Of a stretch of 63,886 bases of DNA, positions 1-8,732 are shown piece after piece. The notes beneath the pieces are model-generated. The model made no database searches and had not been told where the DNA came from. It saw only the letters and a list, made by a program, of their open reading frames with translations. The translations under genes and the position numbers were made by a program. The DNA lies in NCBI RefSeq assembly GCF_000801335.2, contig NZ_JSEH01000027.1, positions 1-63,886 of the forward strand, in the 5' to 3' direction. Origin of the DNA: Desulfovibrio sp. TomC (GTDB lineage Bacteria; Desulfobacterota; Desulfovibrionia; Desulfovibrionales; Desulfovibrionaceae). How positions within the stretch are numbered: position 1 is the stretch's first letter; each line of letters opens with the position of its first letter.

Positions 1-92
1 CTTTTTAAGGGGTTTTTGATGGGGGGTGTCAAACGGGTCGGTTGTGGTCATGCCTGTCTGCCCGTTTGCCCGTGACGGCAACCACCGTTGCT

Positions 93-122
93 CCGGCGCG
101 GGGGATGATCCCCCCGGACCTC
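93..122. repeat. GC-rich intergenic palindrome, copy 1
   Basis: A run of G, then ATGAT, then a run of C followed by CGGACC (stem about 100-115). The same G-run/ATNAT/C-run core recurs at 13845-13864, 37442-37462 and near 43450, always between genes. It looks like a dispersed REP-like hairpin element. Confidence 0.55.
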
Positions 123-190
123 TCTCCTCTTTTCGTGCGGAACTGCCGCTCATCGACTCGGCAACGCCCATAGTCAAACCAAACTCCCAA

Positions 191-240
191 AGGGGATTCC
201 AAAGGGACTCAGTCCCTTTGGCCGCCGGAGGCACTCTTTC
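191..240 (+). repeat. Intergenic palindrome with GCCGCCGGAGGCA tail, copy 2
   Basis: The stem AAAGGGACT / AGTCCCTTT (201-209 and 211-219) is followed directly by GGCCGCCGGAGGCACTCTT. The same tail follows the palindromes near 37470 and 43470 and appears in reverse at 16462-16475, so this is one element family with a variable stem. It lies just downstream of the minus-strand gene ending at 263. Confidence 0.55.
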
Positions 241-262
241 TCTTCTCCCTCTCCCTCCCCCC

Positions 263-769
263 TTACTCCAGCTTGTTTTGAATAAAGGCGATGGTCTTTT
301 CGGGCAGGGCTTTTTGCCCGCCGTCGCGGCCGATCTCCGAGAGATCCTCGGTGATGGTGAGCATGAGGCTTGTAAAGCGCGTCTGCTTTTGCAGGCGTTC
401 CCGGGCATCGGGATTATGCCAGGCCTCTTTGAGCAGTTCGGCGGCGTGGTGGTGGATCATTAGGGCGATGGGCTTGGGCATGGTGCCGTAATATTCCAGC
501 ATGTTGGTCTTCATATCGTCGATGCTGGACAGGAATTCGCTGAAATTCTCGGTCTGGCGCTCTTCTTCCAGCCGCGCCCGCTTGCACTCCTCGGCAAAGC
601 GGATCTCCATCAACTCCAGGCGTTGCTTGAGTTCACGCTCGGCCACGCGCTTTTCTTCCTTGAGCCGGTCCAGGTCGGGCTGATGCGCCTTCTGCCAGTC
701 GGCGGATTCGCTTTTGACGGTATTGATCAGCCGGGAGACGAATTTCCCGATGTTTTCAGGCAGGGACAT
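263..769 (-). CDS. Hypothetical coiled-coil protein
   Basis: I do not recognise this 168-residue protein. Residues about 30-75 are dense in Glu, Lys and Arg with heptad-spaced Leu (for example LKEEKRVAERELKQRLELME), a probable coiled coil. It is followed by a more globular alpha-helical part containing MIHHHA around residue 105. There is no signal peptide and no obvious membrane segment, so it is probably cytoplasmic. It starts 2 nt after the stop of the upstream minus-strand gene (772-1209), so the two are almost certainly co-transcribed, and that partner is membrane anchored. A structural or scaffolding role with the partner is a guess. The ORF is well supported by length and by the tight spacing. 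Confidence 0.75.
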   Translation of the reverse strand: MSLPENIGKFVSRLINTVKSESADWQKAHQPDLDRLKEEKRVAERELKQRLELMEIRFAEECKRARLEEERQTENFSEFLSSIDDMKTNMLEYYGTMPKPIALMIHHHAAELLKEAWHNPDARERLQKQTRFTSLMLTITEDLSEIGRDGGQKALPEKTIAFIQNKLE

Positions 770-771
770 GC

Positions 772-1209
772 TTACCTCGTGTGCTCGAAAAATGTTTCCA
801 CGGCCGGGGAAACCTGCGCGGCGTCGTTTGCGGCCAAAAGGTTGTGCAGGGCGTAGAGCCGGTCGAAGTCCACGGTGGTGACGGCCCGTTCGATAAAGGC
901 CGAGGTGCGCTGGTTCTGGTAGGGGGTAAGCGCCCGCTCGTGCTGTTTGAGCTGGCCGTGCACGAGCTTGGCCAACTCCCGGATGTTGCGCCGCTGGGTG
1001 GCCAGGGCCATGCGCTTGCGCTTGTCCAGGCCTTTCTCGGTGATAGCGTAGCGGATGCGTTGATGTTTTTGCTGGCGACGTTCAAGCCTTGTGTGGCGGC
1101 GATACAGGAAAAAAGCCAGCCCCAGGGCGCACAACACGGCCGGGGCATAGAGGGCGAGCACGGAGAAGGAGACATAGATCAGCGAGAGTTCTGAGAAGCT
1201 GTGCGGCAT
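772..1209 (-). CDS. Hypothetical membrane-anchored small protein
   Basis: A 145-residue protein of unknown function. One strongly hydrophobic segment lies near the N-terminus (about residues 12-35, ending in FFLYRR). It is followed by a basic, Arg/Lys/Gln-rich region that by the positive-inside rule should be cytoplasmic. The rest is mostly helical and ends in a region with FDRLYALHNLLAAND. It is the first gene of a two-gene minus-strand unit with the coiled-coil gene at 263-769 (2-nt gap). No Shine-Dalgarno sequence stands out before the ATG at 1209, so the exact start is uncertain. Confidence 0.65.
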   Translation of the reverse strand: MPHSFSELSLIYVSFSVLALYAPAVLCALGLAFFLYRRHTRLERRQQKHQRIRYAITEKGLDKRKRMALATQRRNIRELAKLVHGQLKQHERALTPYQNQRTSAFIERAVTTVDFDRLYALHNLLAANDAAQVSPAVETFFEHTR

Positions 1210-1619
1210 AACAGGCTTGCTGCGAAGTGCGGCCGGCCGGCGGCCGGGCCTCGGATACGGTTAGCCTGACGGATGCGGCCCAGCCCGGAGCTCCGGGACC
1301 GCCCGCAGGGGACGGCGGCGAATGGTACAGGCATAAAGAGCGAGAGCTAGTCCAAAGCATGGGGTTCGTCAAGTTGCGCTATGCGGCGGTAACACTCTGA
1401 AATAGAATGGCTATTTGTCAAAGTTCGACTGTTTTTGTCGGTTTTCCGCAGCCTTGCGATCCGGCCCGCCCCGCGCCGTCGAGGTCGGATGGATCGAGAT
1501 CAGGCGTACCCTGGAGCGCGGATATATCCTGAGGCAAATGGCTTTGTTGCGTGCGCCGACCAGCGGCTGACAGGGCGGCGCGGACGCGGCCTGTTGGGCG
1601 CACTTCATTCTGGTCCAGT
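1210..1619. other. Intergenic region between two minus-strand units
   Basis: 410 bp with no convincing gene. Short ORFs here are GC-driven and lack ribosome binding sites. It probably holds the promoter of the 772-1209 gene and the 3' end of the PFK-2-like transcript, but I see no clear terminator hairpin with a U-tract. Confidence 0.5.
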
Positions 1620-2837
1620 CTAGAACTTGCGCAATTCAAAGAGCTTTTTGCTTTGGGTCGAGACAATGTGAAAATATTTGTCCTGGGGAATGAAGATATA
1701 GGGCACGTCTTCGGCCCGGCGAAAGAGAAAATCGGACAGGATCATGCGATTGACCGCCTGATGCCCGATAATCATGATGTATTCGGAGTTGCCGCTTAAG
1801 TAGATGGCCTTTTTGACCCCCCGGTAGACCCGGCCGGCCATGGTGGCGTAGCCCTCGCCGCCCGGATAGACGAAATTGTATTTGTTGCGGCCCCGGGCGG
1901 CAAAAAGCTCCGGCCGCGCCTCTTCCATCTCGGCGTAGCTCTGGCCGTCGCATTCGCCAACGTTGATTTCGTCGAACTCCGCAAAGGCATGGTGGACGGT
2001 CTGGCCCTTGCGGGTTTCCAGCAGCGGTTCGGCCATCTCCCGGGTGCGGGTCAGCGTGCTGGTGAACACGTAGGGCAGCGGGGTGCCGATAAAATGGCGC
2101 GACAAGGCCCAGGCCATCTTGCGGCCTTTTTCGGTCAACCCGGAATCGCCGCCCACGCGGTTTTCCAGATTGTATTCGCTCTCGGCATGGCGCACGAGAA
2201 AGAGGTTTTTGATCCAGTCGGACATGAGCAGGTCGCGGATGCGGCCGTAGTAGGGGAGTTCGCCCCGGACGCGCTCGGCAATGATCCGGTTGTTGAGGCT
2301 GTCGAGGCGCACGAAATTGGGCTCGTCGTCCAGGGGATCGGTAATGTGGCGGTAATAGCCGATGCGGGTGAAAAAGCTCTTCTTGGCTTCGGCTTCGGGC
2401 AGATGGGCGAATTCGGGCAGCCGGGCCTTGCGGGCCACGGACAGGGCCAGGATTTCCGGGTCGTCGTTGACGCATTCGACGAACAGGATGGGGTAGTTGC
2501 CTAAATTTTGCCGCAACGTCTCCCGCCGTTTGCGGGAGACGTTGGTGGCGTCGAGAATGGCGATGTGGCCTTCGGCCGAGAGAAAGGCCTTGGCCTCGGC
2601 AATGCTGACGGCGGCGATGCGTTCGCGCAGCCCCACCGCCTGGGCATTGTCCGGATCATAGAACCCGGCGTGGGACGTGTTGCCGGGGATCATGCGCCGA
2701 CGCACGTCGCCGTTGTTGAAAATGCCGACCTTGATGTCGTCTTTTTCCAGATTCTCTTTTATTTTCGAGGCGATAGTCGACTTGCCCATGGCCGGCAACC
2801 CCACCATGGCAATGCAGAGTTTGGCCGGCCGTCCCAT
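1620..2837 (-). CDS. Bifunctional 6-phosphofructo-2-kinase/fructose-2,6-bisphosphatase-like protein
   Basis: 405 residues in two domains, in the order of eukaryotic PFKFB enzymes. The N-terminal kinase domain (about 1-200) has the P-loop GLPAMGKST near residue 13 and a PFKFB-like FNNGDVRRRM segment, then ILDATNVSRKRRE. The C-terminal histidine-phosphatase domain (about 205-400) begins FLVRHAESEYNLENRVGGDSG. RxGGDSGL is typical of FBPase-2, and the second histidine lies in IMIIGHQAV. By family it would make and break fructose 2,6-bisphosphate, but that metabolite is not an established bacterial regulator, so the real substrate is open. It overlaps the upstream U32 gene by one base (TAATG), implying translational coupling. 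Confidence 0.88.
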   Translation of the reverse strand: MGRPAKLCIAMVGLPAMGKSTIASKIKENLEKDDIKVGIFNNGDVRRRMIPGNTSHAGFYDPDNAQAVGLRERIAAVSIAEAKAFLSAEGHIAILDATNVSRKRRETLRQNLGNYPILFVECVNDDPEILALSVARKARLPEFAHLPEAEAKKSFFTRIGYYRHITDPLDDEPNFVRLDSLNNRIIAERVRGELPYYGRIRDLLMSDWIKNLFLVRHAESEYNLENRVGGDSGLTEKGRKMAWALSRHFIGTPLPYVFTSTLTRTREMAEPLLETRKGQTVHHAFAEFDEINVGECDGQSYAEMEEARPELFAARGRNKYNFVYPGGEGYATMAGRVYRGVKKAIYLSGNSEYIMIIGHQAVNRMILSDFLFRRAEDVPYIFIPQDKYFHIVSTQSKKLFELRKF

Positions 2838-4816
2838 TACAGCAACCCGACGTCCCAGTTGAAGTGGCTGGTGCGTTCGCGCCGGGGCAGCTCTTTGGGC
2901 AGGGGTTCGCGCAGATCGGCAAACACCACATACCCGGCCCGGGTCAGGGCGTCGCGGTACTTGTAGAGATCAATCTCCCAGTTGGCGTAGAGCCAGTAGG
3001 TGCGGTCGTATTTGACGGCCCACAGGGATTCGTCCTTGGGGCTGACCACCGGCAGGCAGGTCTTGACCTCGCCGGAAAGGACCCGGGACAGGCCAAGCGG
3101 CCAGGCGCCCTTGTGGACAATGCCCAGCGGCAGGGGCGAGACCCGGGGCAGATTGACGAGGTCTTCGCCGGACAGCTCCGGCGAGACAAAGGCCCCGTAG
3201 AAGCCGGCGCGGGCCAGTTCGCCCAGGGCCAGCGGATTGGCGATGTTGCAAAACGGGCCGGCCCAGAAGTCGACGCCCTTGGCGTCCTTGGGGAAAAGGG
3301 CCGTCTGCCAGGGTGCGCCCAGGACAAAACGCTTGCCGCCGCGCGAGACAATGGCGGCAATGAGGCTCACAAATTCGCTTTCCTCATCCGGCCAGATGAC
3401 CGGCGGCAGCCACCACCAGACCGTGGCGGCCCGGCCAAGGGGCAGGTTGTGAGCCCGGTTGGTGGAGACCCACACGCCAAAGGGGCCATTCTCCTTGCGC
3501 ACATCGGGATGCCGCCACACGGAAAGCGACAGCGGTTCGATGCGGGCCGGCTTGGCCGGCTTGGGCAGCCGGGCGACAAATTCCGAGGGCTTGGCTTCCC
3601 TGGGCGTCACCTTGGCCACGGCGGATTCCAGAGGGCCGATCTTGGCCATGAGCGCCGGGTCGCGGCGGTCGATCAAAAAGACCGGAATGCCGGATTCCGG
3701 CCGGGTTTCGTTTTCAAAGGTCAGGGTCAGGCGGCCGCCCTTGGGCACGGTGCGCGTCACCTTGACGATGCGGTGCCCGGGCTCGTCCTCGAAACCGACG
3801 CGCAGCAGATCGCCGGGCATAAGGGCCACCCGGGTGGACAGGTTCCACTGGCCGAACTTGATGCCCCGGGAGAGCTTGCCGGCCGGCAGGCCCGAGCCGG
3901 TGCGCTCTTTGGTGTCGATGGGATTTTTGGGGCGCTGGGGCAGGAAGTTGTAATTGGTGCCCGGGCGGCCAAGGGCCTGTTCCAGGAAGCCAACGGCCAT
4001 CTTCTTGGCCGTCGGATCGTCGGCGGCGTCGCGCAACAGCTTGTAGGCGGCCACGGTATGATAGACGTAATGCGGGCCTTTCTTGCGGCCTTCTATCTTC
4101 CAGGCGGTGATCTTCGGGATGGTCAACAGCGCCTTGGTCAGGACGTCAAGGCTCAAGTCCTGGCAGGAGAAGTAGCGGCCCTTCTGGCCCCGGTGGTCGT
4201 AAATGCGCCGGCAGGGCTGGACGCAGCGGCCGCGAAGGCCGGACTTGCCGCCGAGATAGCTGCTCCAGTAGCACCGCCCAGAGACGTTATAGCACAGCGC
4301 CCCATGGATAAAGGCCTCCAGGCTGAGACCCTCGGGCGCGGCTTCGGCCATCTCGCGCATCTCGTCCACGGACAGTTCGCGCGGCAGGACCACCCGGCAG
4401 ATGGAAAACTGGGCCAGCGTGGAAAGGCCGGTCGGGCTGCTGACGTTGGCCAGGGTGGAGAGGTGCAGTTCGCCCTTGTAGCCGGCCTGCCGGGCCACGG
4501 CCGCCACGCCCAGGTCTTGGACAATGAGCGCATCGGGACCGACGTCCTCGGTCAGACGGGCGATGAGCCGGCCGGCCTTGTCGGCCTCGTCGGGCTTGAG
4601 CAGGGTATTGATGGCCACGTAGGTGCGCACGTTCCGGGCGCGGGCCACCTCGGCCAGGGCCGCCAGCTCCGAGGTGGAGAAGTTGCGGGCCAGCATCCGG
4701 GCGGAAAAATGTTTGAGGCCGCAGTACACGGCGTCGGCGCCAGCGGCCACAGCCGCCATAAAGGAATAGGGATCGCCCGCTGGGGCTAGGATTTCAGGCT
4801 TTTTCGCCTCGGTCAT
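2837..4816 (-). CDS. Peptidase U32 family protein (RlhA/TrhP type)
   Basis: 659 residues, matching the long U32 class that includes E. coli RlhA. The N-terminus EILAPAGDPYSFMAAVAAGAD and the YCGLKHFSARM stretch are typical of U32. The signature region around residues 165-205 reads EAFIHGALCYNVSGRCYWSS, followed by GRCVQPCRR, giving the conserved Cys residues. Characterised members act in rRNA or tRNA hydroxylation (prephenate-dependent, iron-sulfur) rather than as classical collagenases, so an RNA-modification role is more likely than proteolysis. That is family knowledge, not shown by this sequence. Its stop overlaps the start of the PFK-2-like gene. Confidence 0.88.
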   Translation of the reverse strand: MTEAKKPEILAPAGDPYSFMAAVAAGADAVYCGLKHFSARMLARNFSTSELAALAEVARARNVRTYVAINTLLKPDEADKAGRLIARLTEDVGPDALIVQDLGVAAVARQAGYKGELHLSTLANVSSPTGLSTLAQFSICRVVLPRELSVDEMREMAEAAPEGLSLEAFIHGALCYNVSGRCYWSSYLGGKSGLRGRCVQPCRRIYDHRGQKGRYFSCQDLSLDVLTKALLTIPKITAWKIEGRKKGPHYVYHTVAAYKLLRDAADDPTAKKMAVGFLEQALGRPGTNYNFLPQRPKNPIDTKERTGSGLPAGKLSRGIKFGQWNLSTRVALMPGDLLRVGFEDEPGHRIVKVTRTVPKGGRLTLTFENETRPESGIPVFLIDRRDPALMAKIGPLESAVAKVTPREAKPSEFVARLPKPAKPARIEPLSLSVWRHPDVRKENGPFGVWVSTNRAHNLPLGRAATVWWWLPPVIWPDEESEFVSLIAAIVSRGGKRFVLGAPWQTALFPKDAKGVDFWAGPFCNIANPLALGELARAGFYGAFVSPELSGEDLVNLPRVSPLPLGIVHKGAWPLGLSRVLSGEVKTCLPVVSPKDESLWAVKYDRTYWLYANWEIDLYKYRDALTRAGYVVFADLREPLPKELPRRERTSHFNWDVGLL

Positions 4817-5073
4817 GGGAGTCTCGTGGTGAAGGGATTAGCGGCAGGGAACGCCGTGAGGCGAAGACCATAACTGAAACTCAATGCGGAGGGAATTGTT
4901 TTTTTGAGGCAGGCTGCCGGCCGGAGGCTGGTTTTCTTGCCCGTGCTGTGTTTCCGGGAGGTAGCCAAGGCCATCCCTTTGCCTCCCCGGGCCATGCCAA
5001 ACTCGTTACCATATTGCAACGGTTCGGTTTTGATGCCATGGGTTGCCGATACGTTTTTCCGGGAGGGTGGACC

Positions 5074-6258
5074 GTGAAGCTGGTCACCGAGCAGATGGAG
5101 CAGTTTTTGGCAGGCGGAGCCTGGATTCGCCAGATTTTTGAACAGGGACTGGAGCTGAAAAAGCAGTACGGCGAAGACGCCGTGTGCGACTTCTCCCTTG
5201 GCAACCCCGATCTGCCGCCGCCGGCGGTGGTGGGCGAGTGTCTGGCCGATCTGGCCCAGCAGGCGGACCAGCCCTTTGCCTTCGGCTACATGCCAAATCC
5301 CGGCTATCCGGCCGTGCGAGCCGCCCTGGCCGAGCATCTGACCCAGGAACAGGGCATTGCCATCGCCGCCGATGACCTGCTTTTAACCTGCGGCGCGGCC
5401 GGCGGCATCAATGTCTTTTTCCGGGCGGTCCTGACCCCGGGCGACGAAGTCATCTGCCCCATCCCGTATTTTGTGGAATACGGCTTCTATGCCGGCAACT
5501 ACGGCGGGGTTCTCAAGCCCGTGCCCACCAAGGCCGAGTCCTTCGATCTGGACATCGCGGCCATCGAGGCGGCCATCACCCCGCGCACCCGGGTGGTGCT
5601 CGTCAATTCGCCCAACAACCCGACCGGGCAGGTCTACAGTATCGAGACCCTGCGCGAACTGGCGGCCATGCTGACCCGCGTCTCGGCCGGCCGGGAACGC
5701 CCCATCTATCTCTTGGCCGACGAACCCTACCGCTTCCTGGCCTACGACGGGCTCGAGGTGCCGTCGGTGCTGCCGCTGTATCCGTACTCGCTGGTCATCG
5801 GCTCATTTTCCAAAAATCTGTCCCTGCCGGGCGAGCGGGTGGGCTATGTGGTGGTGTCGCCGCAGCTGGAAGGCCGGGGGCAGCTGGTTGCGGCCATGAC
5901 CATTGCCAACCGCATTCTGGGCTTCGTCAACGCGCCGGCCGTAGGGCAGGCCCTGTTGCTGCGGGCGCTGGGGCAGGCCGTTGACCGCACCATCTATGAG
6001 CGTCGCCGGCAGGCCATGGCCGGGGTGCTGACCCGGGCCGGGTATGAATTCGTCATGCCGCGCGGGGCGTTTTATTTCTTCCCCAAATCGCCCGATGCCG
6101 ACGAGCTGGTCTTTCTCAAGCGCCTGACCGCCGAGCGGGTCCTGGCCGTGCCGGGGCGCGGCTTCGGGATGCCGGGCTATTTCCGGCTGGCCTTTTGCGT
6201 GGACGAGACCGTCATCAACCGGGCCGAAGCCGGCTTTGCCAAGGCGCTTCGGGGGTAG
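5074..6258 (+). CDS. Pyridoxal-phosphate aminotransferase, class I/II
   Basis: 394 residues when started at GTG 5074, which has a purine-rich GGGAGGG eight bases upstream. The frame is open further upstream but that extension looks non-coding. Fold-type I PLP motifs: substrate region DFSLGNPDLPPPAVV, glycine-rich AAGGINVFF, NSPNNPTGQVYS (binds PLP), LADEPYRFL with the Asp/Tyr pair, and GSFSKNLSLPGERVGY holding the Schiff-base Lys. The C-terminal FRLAFCVDE has the substrate-binding Arg. The substrate cannot be fixed from sequence; alanine, aspartate or aromatic aminotransferase are all possible. It is divergent from the U32 gene. Confidence 0.9.
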   Translation: MKLVTEQMEQFLAGGAWIRQIFEQGLELKKQYGEDAVCDFSLGNPDLPPPAVVGECLADLAQQADQPFAFGYMPNPGYPAVRAALAEHLTQEQGIAIAADDLLLTCGAAGGINVFFRAVLTPGDEVICPIPYFVEYGFYAGNYGGVLKPVPTKAESFDLDIAAIEAAITPRTRVVLVNSPNNPTGQVYSIETLRELAAMLTRVSAGRERPIYLLADEPYRFLAYDGLEVPSVLPLYPYSLVIGSFSKNLSLPGERVGYVVVSPQLEGRGQLVAAMTIANRILGFVNAPAVGQALLLRALGQAVDRTIYERRRQAMAGVLTRAGYEFVMPRGAFYFFPKSPDADELVFLKRLTAERVLAVPGRGFGMPGYFRLAFCVDETVINRAEAGFAKALRG

Positions 6259-6306
6259 GCGGTCAACTGCCGGCGCATGGTCGGAGCGCGGTAGGCAGGA
6301 AGCAAT

Positions 6307-7020
6307 ATGACGCAGGCATCGGAACAATTTGACCCTACGGCGCACTTCGATGAAGACCTCGCGGGCAGGTATGATCGCAGGATTCGGCTGTTCTGTCCCA
6401 GCTACGATGCCTTGCATCACATGATTGCATCGTTGCTGTCCCCGATCGGTGAACATGCGAGGTTGCTTGCAGCCGGTGTCGGAACCGGCGCTGAAATCGT
6501 CAATCTTGGGAGACTGTTTCCTTTTTGGACTTTTGTCGGTGTTGATATTTCCTCCGATATGCTCAGTGCCTGTCGGCGGCGTGTTTCTGAAGCCGGTATC
6601 GGGAATCGGGCGGAGTGCATCAATAGTCGTTTGCAGGAGTACCAGTCGCCGCTTTTGTTCGACGCGGCAATTTCTGTCTTTGTAGCCCATTTCATCAAAG
6701 GTCATGAGGAAAAAATAAAGTACTTCCGCGCCATAGCCGAAAATCTGAAGCCGGGTGGAACTTTTGTTCTTGCCGACCTTCATGGAGACACCGGTTCTGA
6801 TGATTGCAAAAAACTGTTGGATGCATGGCTTTTTTCGTACGCCTTGCAGGGCGTTTCCACGGAGCAATTTGCCAAGGACAAGGAGCACATTCTACGGGAT
6901 GTGGATTTTGTCCCAGAACGGGAACTTTATGCTCTGCTCACTGAAGCAGGCTTCACTTCTCCCGTTCGATTCTACCAGACGTTTCTGTTTGGAGGCTGGG
7001 TAGCAACGAAGCCTTGCTGA
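6307..7020 (+). CDS. Class I SAM-dependent methyltransferase
   Basis: 237 residues with a Rossmann methyltransferase core. Motif I is LLAAGVGTGAEIVNL around residue 55-70, motif II is TFVGVDISSDML, and the post-I region has AAISVFVAHFI and LKPGGTFVLADLHGD (motif III type). AGGAAG lies about 8 bases before the ATG. Codon use is visibly more A/T-rich than in the flanking genes, so it may have been acquired recently. It lies 48 nt after the aminotransferase and its last codons overlap possible upstream starts of the next gene, so these may form one transcript. The substrate is unknown. Confidence 0.85.
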   Translation: MTQASEQFDPTAHFDEDLAGRYDRRIRLFCPSYDALHHMIASLLSPIGEHARLLAAGVGTGAEIVNLGRLFPFWTFVGVDISSDMLSACRRRVSEAGIGNRAECINSRLQEYQSPLLFDAAISVFVAHFIKGHEEKIKYFRAIAENLKPGGTFVLADLHGDTGSDDCKKLLDAWLFSYALQGVSTEQFAKDKEHILRDVDFVPERELYALLTEAGFTSPVRFYQTFLFGGWVATKPC

Positions 7021-7061
7021 GGGGGCGTCTTTGGAGCGAGGAGGGGAGGGAGGTCGCAGTC

Positions 7062-7727
7062 GTGAAGACGATTGCCAGGAGCGACCGCGTCGCGTTGACT
7101 TTGCCCCTGGGCAGCGTAAAGTCGCCTATGGCAAACTGTTCGCCCTATCGGTTTCGCGAAGCCTGCGCCCGGCTGCCCTGGCTTGGCGCGTTGTTGGAAG
7201 CCTACGCCATCCTTGATGCCGGCATCGCCCGGGCCGTGGCCGCCGATTCCCGGAACCCGGCCTGCCACAGCGGCTGCCACGCCTGCTGCCTGCAGCCCAT
7301 CCCGGTCTCGAGCCTGGAGGTCCAGGGGCTGCGCTGGTTCGCCCTGACCCAGCTGTCCGGCCGCCCGGCCCGGCTGGTGGGCGCGGCCTTGCTGCTCTCG
7401 CCGACCGGGACGGGGGAGCGCTGTCCGTTTCTGGTGGACGGGGCCTGTTCGGTCTATGCCCTGCGGCCCATGGCCTGCCGGGAATTCGTCGTCTTTGGCC
7501 GGCCGTGCCAGTCGGAAGAACATGTCGAGGCGCTTCGGCCGGAAGATCTCCTGCCCCTGCCCGAAGCGGCCCAGAGCCGGGCCTTTGCCGCACTGTTGCC
7601 GCATTACGGCGTTGTCGGTCCGGAGGCTGTCGCAACGGCTCTTCGTGACCGCCTGATTCTTCACGATACGCGGATTCTGCGTGGGCATGACTGGTCCAGC
7701 CTGGCTGCGGCCCTGGCCTGCAAATAA
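7062..7727 (+). CDS. YkgJ-family cysteine-cluster protein
   Basis: 221 residues from GTG 7062, chosen because GAGGGGAGGGAGG lies just upstream. ATG 7128 is the main alternative, and the frame is open back to 7014. The family signature is CHSGCHACCLQP (about residues 70-80), later CPFLVDGACSVYALRPMACREFVVFG, a set of conserved Cys that in YkgJ/UPF0153 proteins is predicted to chelate zinc or iron. Function is otherwise unknown. A second, smaller member of the same family lies at 18599. The N-terminus is not a signal peptide. Confidence 0.8.
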   Translation: MKTIARSDRVALTLPLGSVKSPMANCSPYRFREACARLPWLGALLEAYAILDAGIARAVAADSRNPACHSGCHACCLQPIPVSSLEVQGLRWFALTQLSGRPARLVGAALLLSPTGTGERCPFLVDGACSVYALRPMACREFVVFGRPCQSEEHVEALRPEDLLPLPEAAQSRAFAALLPHYGVVGPEAVATALRDRLILHDTRILRGHDWSSLAAALACK

Positions 7728-7730
7728 CCG

Positions 7731-7758
7731 TTGACAGACGTGGACCGGGAGCATAGTG
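7731..7758 (+). promoter_or_regulatory. Sigma-70-type promoter for the RRM gene
   Basis: TTGACA at 7731-7736 followed after about 15-16 bp by CATAGT/ATAGTG. This leaves a 5' UTR of roughly 105 nt before the RNA-binding protein gene at 7871. The -35 is perfect, while the -10 and spacing are weaker. Long leaders are common on cold-shock RRM genes, but no specific structure is claimed. Confidence 0.5.
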
Positions 7759-7870
7759 CGGGGCATCTTTAACGTCTGGCTCGATTTTTGTCCGTGTCCT
7801 AGAGGATCTTCGCGTTTGCAAGCTCCCGACGACTTCAAGAATGAGCCGTAACAGTTTGGAGCTTTAGCAG

Positions 7871-8167
7871 ATGTCCAAGAAACTCTATGTCGGCAATCTC
7901 CCCTTTTCCACCAATGAAGACGAACTGCGCGACCTGTTTGCCGCCTACGGCGAAGTCACCTCGGTGAAGCTCATCGAGGATCGCGAGACCGGCCGTCTGC
8001 GTGGATTCGGTTTCGTGGAGATGGCCGCCGACGGCGCCGACGCCGCCATGCAGGGCCTAAACGGCAAGGCCTTTGGCGGCCGCGACCTGCGGGTCAACGA
8101 GGCCGAGGAGCGTCAGCCCCGCGCCGGCGGCTTCGGCGGCGACCGTTCCCGTCGCAACAGCTGGTAG
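7871..8167 (+). CDS. RRM-type glycine-rich RNA-binding protein
   Basis: 98 residues forming one RNA recognition motif followed by a short Arg/Gly/Ser-rich tail. RNP2 is LYVGNLPF at residues 4-11 and RNP1 is RGFGFVEM near residue 45, both with the aromatic positions that stack on RNA bases. Bacterial members of this family are cold- or stress-induced and bind single-stranded RNA in the cytoplasm. It stands alone, with its own promoter-like sequence about 140 bp upstream and a strong intrinsic terminator 36 bp after the stop. Confidence 0.92.
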   Translation: MSKKLYVGNLPFSTNEDELRDLFAAYGEVTSVKLIEDRETGRLRGFGFVEMAADGADAAMQGLNGKAFGGRDLRVNEAEERQPRAGGFGGDRSRRNSW

Positions 8168-8202
8168 TCTTTCGGCCGCCGGCTTCGCAGCAGATCCCCT
8201 GG

Positions 8203-8235
8203 CCCCGTCCGACCGCCGGACGGGGCTTTTTTTAT
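8203..8235 (+). terminator. Rho-independent terminator after the RRM gene
   Basis: The perfect stem CCCCGTCCG / CGGACGGGG (8203-8211 and 8217-8225) with a 5-nt loop is followed by CTTTTTTTATT. It separates the RRM gene from the restriction-modification cassette. Confidence 0.9.
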
Positions 8236-8309
8236 TCCAGGCACACGGCCAAGGTCCGGGGCATTGATTTCCTTGGCAGGGACGGGACTGGTCGGTATAT
8301 TCGGTCGGC

Positions 8310-8732
8310 ATGGACACGGTGAGTCCCGCGCAACGAAGCAGGGTCATGGCCAACGTCAAGGGACGCGATACCCGGCCCGAGAGAGCATTGCGTTCGCTTT
8401 TGTTTCGGCACGGTTTCCGATTCAGGCTGTATCAGGCCGGCCTGCCTGGAAAACCCGACATCGTCTTGCCGCGCTACAAGACGATCATCTTTGTTCACGG
8501 CTGTTTCTGGCACCGCCATCCTGGTTGCAAACGCGCTTCCATGCCTGCTTCCAATGCAGCCTACTGGGGACGAAAGTTTGAGCGCACGGTGGCAAGGGAT
8601 GCAACAAACAAAAGAATCTTGGAACATATGGGTTGGCGTGTGATTATTGTTTGGGAGTGTGAGTTGCGAAGCCTGGAACGCGAATTTGATGCCTTTGCGG
8701 CAATGATCCGCAGACCGGTTGCAGCATTATGA
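8310..8732 (+). CDS. vsr: Very short patch repair endonuclease
   Basis: 140 residues, the normal Vsr length. Vsr nicks next to T:G mismatches produced by deamination of 5-methylcytosine. Visible family features are DTVSPAQRSRVMANVKGRDT at the N-terminus, the catalytic PD-(D/E)xK-like LPGKPDIVLPRYK with the conserved Asp, and FVHGCFWHRHPGCK, the zinc/His motif. The stop overlaps the start of the C5 methyltransferase (ATGA), as expected for a repair enzyme that protects against that methylase's own mutagenic product. Confidence 0.93.
   Translation: MDTVSPAQRSRVMANVKGRDTRPERALRSLLFRHGFRFRLYQAGLPGKPDIVLPRYKTIIFVHGCFWHRHPGCKRASMPASNAAYWGRKFERTVARDATNKRILEHMGWRVIIVWECELRSLEREFDAFAAMIRRPVAAL

Noticed and set aside
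1082-1372. 96-codon minus-strand ORF overlapping the membrane-anchored gene
   Set aside because: Overlaps a better ORF, has low-complexity Pro/Arg composition and no ribosome binding site.
2864-4789. 641-codon plus-strand open frame opposite the U32 gene
   Set aside because: A shadow of a strongly supported U32 coding sequence; the translated sequence has no family likeness.
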